Source: Ornithodoros turicata (lineage: Eukaryota > Arthropoda > Arachnida > Ixodida > Argasidae). From it: a DNA stretch of 64,000 bases. The stretch covers positions 8,903,187-8,967,186 of the forward strand of contig NC_088206.1 of assembly GCF_037126465.1 (NCBI RefSeq), read 5' to 3'. The position numbers and the translations under genes are program-made. Shown piece after piece: positions 20,273 to 29,750 of this stretch (positions are counted from its first letter, which is position 1; every line of letters starts with the position of its first letter). The notes below the pieces were generated by a model. It saw only the letters and a list, made by a program, of their open reading frames with translations, did no database searches and was not told the origin of the DNA.

Positions 20273-20587
20273 TAGGGTGCCTGAATGCTAGCTCCCTCTG
20301 CATAGGATGAAGACAACCGCGTCGTCTGCTACGAATTTCCGCCATATTGGCTCTTACGCACAGCTCGCGATACGCTCACAAAAGTGTAGCGATACGCTCA
20401 GCGACACACTGTATTTTAGAGTTGATTAACAAAGTTCGTAGCAAAGGAGGTTTTAAAAAGTCGGCGAAATCGGTGCACAGCATTCGTGCATGGTAAGCGT
20501 GGGAGTCAATATGGCGGCTTGGCGGCACTCGTTTCTACAAAGGGTGACTCCACCCTACACAGTCGGAGCTAGTATTGAGGCACCCTA
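20273..20587. mobile_element. Palindromic MITE, TAGGGTGCC ends
   Basis: The left end TAGGGTGCCTGAATGCTAGC matches the complement of the right end GCTAGTATTGAGGCACCCTA. Inner blocks CCGCCATATTGGCTC and GAGTCAATATGGCGG also pair, so the arms cover most of the 315 bases. The terminal TA may be a target duplication. Just upstream, at 20074, TTAAAGGAGCATGGAAGTGA resembles the left end of the TTAA-type element at 20901, so this MITE may have landed inside such an element. Confidence 0.65.
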
Positions 20588-20900
20588 CTCTGTGCCTTTT
20601 TTCTTTTCAGCTCACGCGCCGCTTGTACATGCTTGAGCTGTGGCGCTGTACGTCACAGGTCACGTGCAGAAGCCCATGGCACGTCACAGCGTCCTCTTGT
20701 TCGGCGATGCGCTTTTCGCACGAGGAGACTGTTTTTTTGAAGGCGTGTAGGACAGAGGTCACCTGCGCTCATCGTTCTTTCGCAGAAGCTCTATTTGTTG
20801 GAGAACACGCAGCAGCAAAAAGACAAAAAGAAAAAGAGAATACATATATCTATACATATATAAATTTTTTTTTTGGGGGGGGGGTCACTTCAATGCTTCT

Positions 20901-21572
20901 TTAAAGTAGCAGAGAAGTCATTTTTAACACAATGTTTTCTTCCTGTAAAACAGTTAAGTAGGCCAGTAAGATGCACCATGAGAAGTAATTCACTCCACGG
21001 AGTCATAATTATCGCAGAAATTGAATTTAACGTACGCCGCACAAAGCGACCATGCGCAACGGCGGTGGTGAGCAGTACCAGCCCTGTGATCTGCCTGGGA
21101 GCTCGCGCTGACGGTACAGGAGCCACGCTCGCTGATTGGTCCAGAGAAATGTCTGCAACTCGGCTGTTCGGGGTTCTGAAAAAGCATTGCTCCTGGCTCG
21201 GTCATGATTCGGCAGCTTCTTCTACCCCAAGTCACGGCCATTTAAGCCGTGCCCCAGTTCTCCTGGGGAACTGGCAAAACTGGCTTACGGTGGCAAAGAG
21301 ACTAGGCACTGAGCCCCACTGACGAGCAAACCAGAACCAGTTACCCCTAAAACGTCATCGGTGACGTGGCATCATACCTTCTCCTTCACGTTATACCCGG
21401 AGTAGCGGAGCCATGTTTACGTGAGTTTTTTTCTTCTTTTCTGGTACAAAAGTTGAGCACATCAAAACCTTTCGCGCTGTTTGGTAAAATGACACACACA
21501 CACACACACACACACACTTTCATCAGACGTCTTAACCTGTAATTTTTTGGATGGCCCTCTGTACTCCTTTAA
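20901..21572. mobile_element. TTAAAGGAG-type non-autonomous element
   Basis: The left end TTAAAGTAGCAGAGAAG is mirrored imperfectly by CTCTGTACTCCTTTAA at the right. The TTAA ends would fit a TTAA-duplicating element, though that class is not proven. The body (GTTAAGTAGG, AATTGAATTTAACGTACGCC, CTCGCTGATTGGTCCAGAG) recurs at 57151. The similar start TTAAAGGAGCACAGAA occurs at 41451. Only short frames are present. Confidence 0.6.
21492..21517 (+). repeat. AC dinucleotide microsatellite
   Basis: Thirteen uninterrupted AC units lie inside the TTAA-type element. Confidence 0.95.
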
Positions 21573-23549
21573 GCGTTTGGGCTTATGCCATCCCCAGCAA
21601 AGACGTGGGCGAAGACAGCACAAACACGGCAGCTTTGTTTCAGGACATTCTGCAATCGATGTCAGAGACATGGTTCATATTGAACGATGCAGCCGCACAG
21701 TGTTCTGCAAAGTCAGCTGCGCCCCCATGTGCGGCAGCTGAACTCGTATTCCCACTCTGTCTGTGGAATTCAATTTGCGGCGGCTTCCCATTTGTTATTG
21801 CTATCGCAAGTATAACTGCACACATTCGGGGTGTATCTTAATAAGTCGTCGAGAGAGCACGGATTGGATGGCCTAAATGGGTACTAAGTGTGAGGAAGGT
21901 TGAAGTGCTTTTCCCGTAGGTGTTATGAAAATGTGTAATGTTCCGTAACCGTAGTTGTGAAGTAGGGCGTCTCGCCGTCAGCAGCGCAACTGAATGGGAA
22001 AAATGGCTGAACGATTCTGAACCGACGTATTATTGGAGGCGAAGAGCCCAAAAATAGTGCGCCAGAACTGCGGACCACTCTGCTCCTAGGAAGCGGTTGC
22101 GCCGGAAAAAACTGACTGCAACCTTTCGGCGTTCTAGTAAATAAGTTAGCTTTGTAGTGTCATCTTCTGATTCGTATTTTCCGGCCCCCGCACTCCTTTC
22201 GGTACTTCTTCTCTCTCCGCAACTGTTACGGACGGACCAACATGTCGACGTTGGTGGGACCAATAAAGCTAACGCTTTTTGGCACGACAAAGTACTAAGA
22301 AAGAAACAAGACTATGGTTGTAAATATGTGTGGTGTACACTGATGCATCTTTTCGTTTCATTAACCAGTTTTTTTTTATGCTTTAGAGTAACCAACATCA
22401 GATGCAAAATGTTTCGCGACTGAGCTCGAATTCTTCCATCGTTGGAAAGAAACCTTAGCAGTATTGCATGTTACCGAAACCTCAACGACAGAAGCAATGT
22501 CGGCATATACGACAGAATAAGTATATATAGGATATATATACCCTTTGCAAGGGCTTCCGTGGGATTGGAAAACAGAGAAAAGCGCAATCCTTCTTGATAA
22601 GGTCACCCCCCTGGGGAGCCTCAACGTCTGGAAACCCTGCGTGTGTGTGTGTCTTGCCTCAAATGAAACGCCGTTAGGAAAAGGGGTAGCCATCGGGGAC
22701 GGCTAATGAGAAGCTATCCCACTCAAACCAACTAAACGCTAAAGAGGAAGCAAACCAATGAATAAATAATCACTGCCCATCTTAGCCCTTCTCCACTGTA
22801 ATCAGTTCCCAGCGCGACGAGCTTCTGCTGTTTGTAGTACGTTCTTTGTTCTTTGACTGAAACATGAGTTATGTATGAATGAACAGTGTGCAGAGATGAT
22901 GATGATTACATGTTGTCTCATCTTGCTGCTTTCATATATCGCTATAGCCTTTCAACCACTTCTATCTCCTTTCCTGCTTTCTTTCACTGCATTGTCACGG
23001 CTTCGTCTGTTACGAGAGAGCACAAAGCAGTGGGCTTTATATACACACCGTAAATTCTTTTGGTGCATGTTTAGTATTGCCTATTAAACAGGAAGTCAGT
23101 TACTCTGAACCTATTACTTGTGTAACTTACGATAGTTTTGTTTGTTAATATTATTGATCAACTAATATAATTGACTGAAAATGAATTTTAATCTACGCCT
23201 GTTATCTGCAGCTGCTGTCGAACATGAATTTGCGAGGTGTAGTTCTCATCGTTTACTATCACACGGAGACGTCGCAAGAGGCTTCGAAAGTTCATCCACC
23301 TTTGTAGCGAGCCGATCTCGTATGCACGCTGAATAACTGGCACTTCTGAACGAATGGGAATTCTTGTTTCCTGCGTGATCCTGCGTAAGTTCTTGTTTCC
23401 ATTCTGCTCAATGAGCGGAAGTCATCCCCATATCATCGTCATCATGTATTTCTCTCTCTCTCTCTCTTGTTTCCGTTCCCTACGCGCGATACGCAAATTG
23501 GTAGGCTGCTGGCATCTTGATGCTAAAGAAAGTTTGCTTTTGCTAAAGT
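21573..23549. other. No gene recognised (intronic)
   Basis: No protein domain seen. The words AAGTTAGCTTTGT (22142) and AATAAAGCTAACG (22261) form a loose inverted pair, and a TGTGTGTG run occurs near 22640. Some of this is probably eroded retroelement, but I cannot name it. Confidence 0.35.
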
Positions 23550-24083
23550 TTGCTTTTTCCTTGACTTTTGCTTGTTACTACTTTACTATCTCTAGATAGT
23601 GAGTGCAGAAAGAACTACCACCATGATAAAGAAAAAAACTGACGAAATATTTTAGTGCCTGTTCTTGCATAATCTGTATTTGTGCGGGTTATGCATATTT
23701 GTTCCGTTTCCTATCTTCACTTACCATTTCCTGCTCAATTCAGTTTTGTTGTTTATTTTTCCATTCAGCGATGAGAGGGGCCGAGGAAAGCAGAATGTAG
23801 CCTGACGAGCCCGCCGACCCCTACAACTCATCTCGTCAATTTATCCCTTTTTTGTTCCTCGAAATAAACTCATTATATTCCGGGAAATCATTAATAAAAT
23901 TTGCGACCAAAAATGACTTTTCTTTTATCCTGGAAGTTTGCGATCGCCAGCCGCTTAGATCTCCCGTTGGAACGCATTTCATGCATGTCTTAAATTCATA
24001 TTTTTAGGCCTCTCTGCGAGCTTGCTTTTTCCTAGCCTTTCGCTTGTTACTATCTTAACTATCTCTAGATAGTGAGTGCAGAA
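23550..24083 (+). repeat. Pair of 62-bp direct repeats 470 bp apart
   Basis: 23550-23610 and 24020-24083 both contain TTGCTTTTTCCT, GCTTGTTACTA, ACTATCTCTAGATAGTGAGT and GCAGAA in the same order and orientation. The interval has no protein motif. This could be two members of one short repeat family or the ends of a small element. Confidence 0.6.
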
Positions 24084-25112
24084 TAGCACGAACCATACGT
24101 TCGACCACCCAAGAAAATGGGCTTCAATACTTTTTCACAGAGCTCTGTTATTTATTTGTTTATTTATTTCTAAAGCAGACGTGTTTCCTATACCAAACGA
24201 AAACAGGGGCTCAAATGTATTCGATGTTGGGAGGAAACATTTGAAACTTTTCGCTTCTGCGGTGTGCACGCCAGATTGAACTGGCCAGGAAAAGTGCGTG
24301 GGAGGAAATGACAGAAGAATAACTTATTTTTGTGTGGGCGGGGGGAAAAAGCCACCTGTTGCGCTTTTTTTTTTTTTTTGCATTTGTACTCTTCAACAAT
24401 ATGAAGTTTAGGCAACCGTATATCAAGAACGTTAAAATAAGCGCTCCCGTTTTTTTTTTTTTTTCAAATATTCAGCGTATGAAACATAAACGGTCGATAG
24501 AGAGCGGTTTGATTCGAATGCGAGATTTCATCGTGGAATTTTGTGACGAAGTGGAGTAGTGGGAGCCAAAGAGTACTCGATATTTTTTGTTATTTCGTTC
24601 AACTACGAATGTGTACTCAACGGTAATTTTAGATGATCATCATGAAGTGGTTATGAACACTTCATATTTGTCCCCACAAAGTCCCTAAGTGTAGTGGGAA
24701 CACACAACGGTTTTGCGGAATCACAAGTTCACTTAATTCGCGCTTCTTCTGTTTATCAGTATTGCGACTTTAAACGTTTGCCGCTTCTCCAAATCCAACA
24801 AGCTGTTAGTGCAGCTTAGAGGCTGTTTTAAAAGCATTCCAAAATCACGCTAAAGTATCGGAAGCAATGAGATCAGAAATTGCTACGCAATATCTGAATG
24901 CCCAACCTTCGGGTGGTGCCTCATTTCGAGTTCCAGTCAGGTCGCAGTTGAATATTATTATATTTTTTTTTATAGCGCTATGGGTGTGGGCCAAGACAAG
25001 TGGATTCGGGTACTTAGCGTTACCCTCTGGTATCCCAGAAATTTAAATCGATTGATTTGTCAATTACATTTCGTGCCCGCGTGATACTTCGCTTTCAGTT
25101 GCATCTGGTTTA
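24084..25112. other. No gene recognised (intronic)
   Basis: AT-rich with homopolymer tracts near 24366 and 24452. Nothing else is recognisable. Confidence 0.35.
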
Positions 25113-25994
25113 TACAAGGTGTCCCAGAAACGTGTCATTGAATCATAATAAAAAAAACTACACCACCTGGAGTCATGCGGTCAATGGCATTTGTTCTTAT
25201 TGAGTTTTTGCCACCTCCTCATGTGAATGTCGTGTAACGTAAGTTTAATTATGTAAACTTTTGCGAGCTTAAGTCGGAAATTTGCCTAGTAAAGGTCATT
25301 TTTTTACCCCACCAATGTGAAGAGCGTATCTAATTTAGTCAAATTAATGATAATTGACAGAGATATTCAGGAGCTATCCCATCGGAAAAAATAGTCGAAC
25401 ATCATGCTCTACGGAGGTCGCACAGAATAGCGCACGATGAATTTTTCAGCGCAATCTTTGTCAGTCTGACGAAAGGAGGTTGTAAACCCAGCCCTCCCCG
25501 ACATCGCAGAAAGAGATAAAACAGGCACGGCTTATCACGTCCGACTATCGCTGGGATAATGCTTTCCCTCTCCCAATTTTAGGAACTGTCACTTTTTCTA
25601 CTATCACTCTGTGGGCTGGCTTCGGAACCTCCTTTCGTCGCACTGAGAGTGATTGAGCTCAAAAAGTCATCGCGCGCTATGGTCCGGTGCTCCGAAAAGC
25701 ACGATATTCGGCTATTTTTTCCGATGGGATAGCTCGCGAATATCACTGTGAATTATCATGAATTTGAGTGAATTCGGCACGCTCTTCATATTGGTGGGGT
25801 AAAAGAGTGACCTTTACTTGGCAAATTTCCGAGTTCAGTTCGCAAATATTTACATAATTAAACTTGGAGTACATGACATTCACATTAGGAAAAAGGCAAA
25901 AACCTAATAAGAACAAATGCTGTTGACCGCATGATACTAGGTGGCGTAGTTTTTTTATTATAATTCAATGACACGTTTTCTGGGACACCCTGTA
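25113..25994. mobile_element. Foldback MITE, TACAGGGTGTCCC family, TA duplication
   Basis: The left end TACAAGGTGTCCCAGAAACG is mirrored by the right end read on the other strand, TACAGGGTGTCCCAGAAAAC. The arms pair over about 300 bases, including TAAACTT near 25250 and 25860, GTAAAGGTCA and TGACCTTTAC, and ATCCCATCGGAAAAAATA with TATTTTTTCCGATGGGAT. The element is 882 bases, non-coding, and belongs to the same terminal-motif group as the element at 2671. Confidence 0.85.
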
Positions 25995-26509
25995 TGTGTT
26001 TTATGTGCCCTAGATCTGCACTCGCTTCGCATTCTGTTTTTGTCGGCATGGTCAGCCGAGAGGGTGGAAAGGTGGGTGGGTGGTCCATAAAGTATGCGAC
26101 GCGGGCGAGCTCAGTGTACCTTCTGTCACGGTGAAATGTCTAGTCATACGGCTACCAGCCATTTTTACATCCTTGCATTCGCCGACGAAGCACCTCGCGT
26201 GTGCCTCAGCAAATGACTGTTTGAGGCTCTCGACGCTCTGCTATGTTTCCTTTCCTTTTCTTTTTTTTTTCTGGCTCTCTAGAGGCCCGGCCACGAACCA
26301 GATATACCTTCTTCTTAGAGTTGCATAAACGGGGTTCGCTTCTTTCTTGGTTGCTTTGTTCGCTTGCTCAGTTCCATGAGCCCCGGATGACCATTTCGAA
26401 GAAATAGAAGTAGCCTTGAGAGATTAATCTCGGCGCATACCCCCAAATTAAATTATGTTCATATGGGTATGGTTAAATGTTTTGTGCCCAGTTCAGCGCC
26501 ACTCTTACC

Positions 26510-26764
26510 TACACTTTTAGAAAGGAACTTCACCGCATAGCACGCTCCTAGCCAACCATCATCTCAAATGATATCGTTATCTGCCCTGATTTGTTGAAAA
26601 CGGGAGGCGTACGCCTTTTTTTGTGACACTTATGCTGCTCATAATTGTCACAAAAAAAGGCGCACGCCTCCCGTTTTCAACAAATCAAGGCAAATAACGA
26701 TATCATTCGAGATGATGGTTGGCCTTGAGCGTACTATGCGGTGAAGATCATTTTTAAGAGTGTA
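26510..26764. mobile_element. Palindromic MITE, family M copy D, TA duplication
   Basis: TACACTTTTAGAAAGGAACT at the left and TTTTTAAGAGTGTA at the right enclose the family M arms. The centre, GTGACACTTATGCTGCTCAT, is the reverse complement of that in copy C, so this copy sits in the opposite orientation. Confidence 0.88.
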
Positions 26765-26844
26765 GCTCGAGAGCAAGGTAAAGGCAGCTTCTCCACAAAC
26801 AACGTAGTGATGTGGCAGAGCACGCTTTACAGACACCTGGCCAG

Positions 26845-27333
26845 CTCGCGATCAGGGTTGCGGAGTTGCCACACCGAAGTTGGAATTATTCCGGAATCAT
26901 TCCACATTTAGCAGAGCCCGGAATGAAATTGGGATGGAATGGCGGAAACTGTCCTAGGAATGGGAATGGAATGGTCTGGGTGCCCCGGTGGCAGTTTCGG
27001 TTTCAACGTGCTGGGTTCTGCCCTCGCACCCTTTGTACCGCACCTGCACACGGTCAAGAGTGAAATAACCTTGTCTTAAGTGCTTTTTCCGTGCTTGGTA
27101 ATGTCAATCTCCTCTAGCACTGCTGGACTTGCCTGTATGGTTACCGGTATTTTTCTTTTATTGAGGGAATTAACGGAATAGAATTGTGTTGCCAAGCCAT
27201 TCTCCAGGAGTGGGAACTGACCATACCTTTTCATTCCGAGGAATTGAAAGGAACGGAATTATCGCAAATCTCCATTCCTCGGAATGGAATTAAAACGGAA
27301 TCAGAGACCCCATTCCGCAATCCTGCTCGCGAT
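26845..27333. mobile_element. hAT-type non-autonomous element with 8-bp duplication
   Basis: The element (26853-27325, 473 bases) begins CAGGGTTGCGGAGTTG and ends with the complement of CAGGATTGCGGAATGG. It is flanked on both sides by the identical 8-bp CTCGCGAT (26845-26852 and 27326-27333). Terminal CAG...CTG and an 8-bp duplication are the hallmarks of hAT elements. The interior is rich in GGAATGGAAT/ATTCCATTCC words and has no transposase. Confidence 0.85.
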
Positions 27334-27880
27334 ATCGTTCTTCTTGACGACAGGAGGCACCGAAGAGTCGCAGCGTGACGCAGCCTACAGACGCGCGCTG
27401 CGCTTGTTTTTGAGATAATTAAGAACGAGTCGCACGAGCAGCATGAACTAAAGATAGTTCACGTTCCCTACCTGTGGCAAACTTTTGTCCACGTCGTCCT
27501 GCATTGCACAATCCCTCATTATTTTAGGTACGTAAAATTTGCCCAAGCGATCCAGTTATACGGGGTCAAATGTCATCAAACTTCGTTTCTTCTTCTTGCG
27601 ATCTTTTCTTTCATTCCTATGTGTTCTTCGAGGGCGAAGTTACTTCACGTCTGGCATGGCCTCAAATTTCCTTATTAGCGTCGTATCTGTGCGTTCGAGT
27701 TTGCTGTATGAAGTTACCATATGTATGTATGTAATATGCTGGTAAGGTTATTCCACGTAAAGTACAATTTCACACAAGAACACTGTCGTCGCACATCCCA
27801 AGCCAGCACATTTCGGATGTTCTTGCAAGTAAGTGGGTACAAAGACGTAGAAGGGCAATCAAGACCGTAGTTGAAGAACA
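27334..27880. other. No gene recognised (intronic)
   Basis: No domain, repeat boundary or RNA gene was recognised. Confidence 0.35.
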
Positions 27881-28041
27881 CAAACGCAAAAAACACTGAA
27901 GACAATCGTAAGCTTATTATGGTACAAGCTTTCGGAAGGAGTCCGTCGTTCGTGAGGTGCGGTTCTGATGAAGGACGGATTCCGTCCGAAAGTTTGTACC
28001 ATAATAAATCTACGATAGTATTCAGTGTTTTTGTTTTGTCT
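27881..28041. repeat. 160-bp inverted repeat of Penelope-type terminal sequence
   Basis: The left arm (27881-27947) and right arm (27974-28041) are imperfect reverse complements. They share CAAAAAACACTGAA/TTCAGTGTTTTTG at the outside, TATTATGGTACAAGCTTTCG and its complement in the middle, and GTCCGTC/GACGGAT inside. The two halves read like two terminal hammerhead-bearing sequences placed head to head. It could mark an inverted pair of Penelope-like ends or a foldback derivative. Confidence 0.6.
27955..28003 (+). ncRNA. Candidate hammerhead ribozyme
   Basis: Core strand CTGATGA is at 27965-27971. After one A comes GGACGG (27973-27978), loop ATT, then CCGTCC (27982-27987), a perfect 6-bp helix II, immediately followed by GAAA (27988-27991). 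The flanking GGTGCGGTT and GTTTGTACC give limited helix I/III pairing. The extra A before helix II and the unclear cleavage site mean activity is uncertain. On the minus strand the left arm carries a weaker version of the same motif. Confidence 0.5.
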
Positions 28042-28315
28042 TTATGTAAATGGGTAAAAATATTAAGAAACGCCGTTCAAAACAGGCGTTTTGAAAGGCA
28101 TCCCTCGCTGACGTGCAGGGATGAGGCGAGCAGGGCATACGTCAGTGTATTTCTTGTCGTCGATCTTTGTCTATCGTTCATTTTTCCAGATGTTCTTGTA
28201 CATGTGTTATAGGAAAATGTAATATTTATTTACTTATTTGTGTATCGTCTACACTAGATTGAGTGTATCAGAAGATTTGTTCCATTGTATGTAAGTTGCT
28301 GTTTTTGTTGCCAGA

Positions 28316-28640
28316 TTATTTATTTATTTATAAAATACTACAAACCCTGAAAGGGTCCAAGTAGGAGGGGCACAGAAAGTCCAAAATAATTTACAACAAG
28401 ACACACATGTCACATCATGTAACTGCGTTTAAGCCTTTCACAAATGCCGTGACAGAGCGGTGTGAGACCTGAGCAGATGAATTCCATTCTTCGACGGTTC
28501 GAGGAAAGAACGAGTATTTAAAGCAGTCAGTCCTGCACTGGAATGGTTTGAGTGTGCGCTGATGGCTTAGCCGCATTATATTGAAAGGCGAGGCTAGTCA
28601 AGTCGCTGCTTGCATCAGGCGTTTTCTCGCCCTTCATGTA
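28316..28640 (-). mobile_element. CR1/L2-type LINE 3' end
   Basis: On the minus strand an open frame from about 28537 to 28415 reads CRTDCFKYSFFPRTVEEWNS and on to AFVKGLNAVT before a stop. This is the F..RT...WN tail of CR1/L2-type reverse transcriptases. Upstream sequence to about 28600 continues the match in shifted frames. The UTR contains GCCCCTCCTACTTGGACCC and ends in an ATAAATAAATAA tail at 28316-28335. Orientation is opposite to the host gene. Confidence 0.78.
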
Positions 28641-29359
28641 CGCGTTTTATACCCTTGTCAGCGAATGAACTCAGCTAAACTCAACTCAAAGCTGATTGCA
28701 AACCATTATTTTATGTTCACCGAAGTTACACTTCAGAATGAAGTTCAAGCATAACTTAACCAAGTATGAACCTTCCTGTCAGGCACAGCACACATGCCGT
28801 ACTCTAGCTCTGCTTGATTGCGTGTTGTGTTTGAACCTGAGCTGCTCCGCCGGTGGAACGCAATTTACTAGTCTTCCCTCATGCGGCGCACGACCTCACG
28901 CTTTAATGGACGAGAACAACAGGGCCCTCATATCCGGCACTGGTACGAGTCGCAGAAGCACGTCCAGTGTTATTAAAGCCTGCCAGCAAGATTAGACAGC
29001 TTCACTCACATCTCCGTATATGCAGGACAAAGTGTAGGCGTGCTACTAAAACCGAACTTGCTTTCTCCCTTTGTCCTCACATATGATGTCTCCGGGCAAT
29101 GACAAACGATCTGGCTGTCCGCATTTTGTACAGTCACGCTACGGAAGTAGGCAATTTTTCATCCGGCTCATGAGAGCAGATGATGAAGCGTGCCTTTTCA
29201 GGAGTGGCGAGTACTGTTGCACGGTTTCGTGAGTTTGCATGCATTTTTCGAATTCCGCGAGAGAATTGTTTCTGTTTAAAAACAGGCTTCCCTTTTCTGT
29301 GTTCGGATGTAGTACTTTCTGTACGGTTGCCTTGTAGGCCGCTTGCTGCTAAACGCATA

Positions 29360-29750
29360 TACAGGGCGCCCCAGCTAACTGAAAACATATTTTTTAAAAA
29401 TATATATAACACTTTTTCCAAGATGAAATCAATTGCAATATAGCAGATGCTGAAAATGGCGTTCCTTCATTAATTTTTTTGCGGGCGATCTATCGAACGG
29501 ATTTTTGTACTGAAAACGGCTACGATATCATGTGACCGAAAGGAACAGATGTTCTCATTGGGACAACTTTGTAGCTTTTATAATTAAAAAGTTAATTAAT
29601 GAAAGTTAATTAAGACATCCTTTGGACTTTGCTAATGCCCTCCTAGGGAGTGCCCTTCAGCATAGGCTATATTGCAATTGATTTCATCTTGGAAAAAGTG
29701 TTATATATATTTAAAAAAAATATGTTTGCAGTTAGCTGGGGCACCCTGTA
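29360..29750. mobile_element. Foldback MITE, TACAGGGYGCCCC family, TA duplication
   Basis: The left end TACAGGGCGCCCCAGCTAAC matches the right end read on the other strand, TACAGGGTGCCCCAGCTAAC. The arms extend about 90 bases through TGAAATCAATTGCAATATAG. The 390-base element has no coding capacity. Confidence 0.85.
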
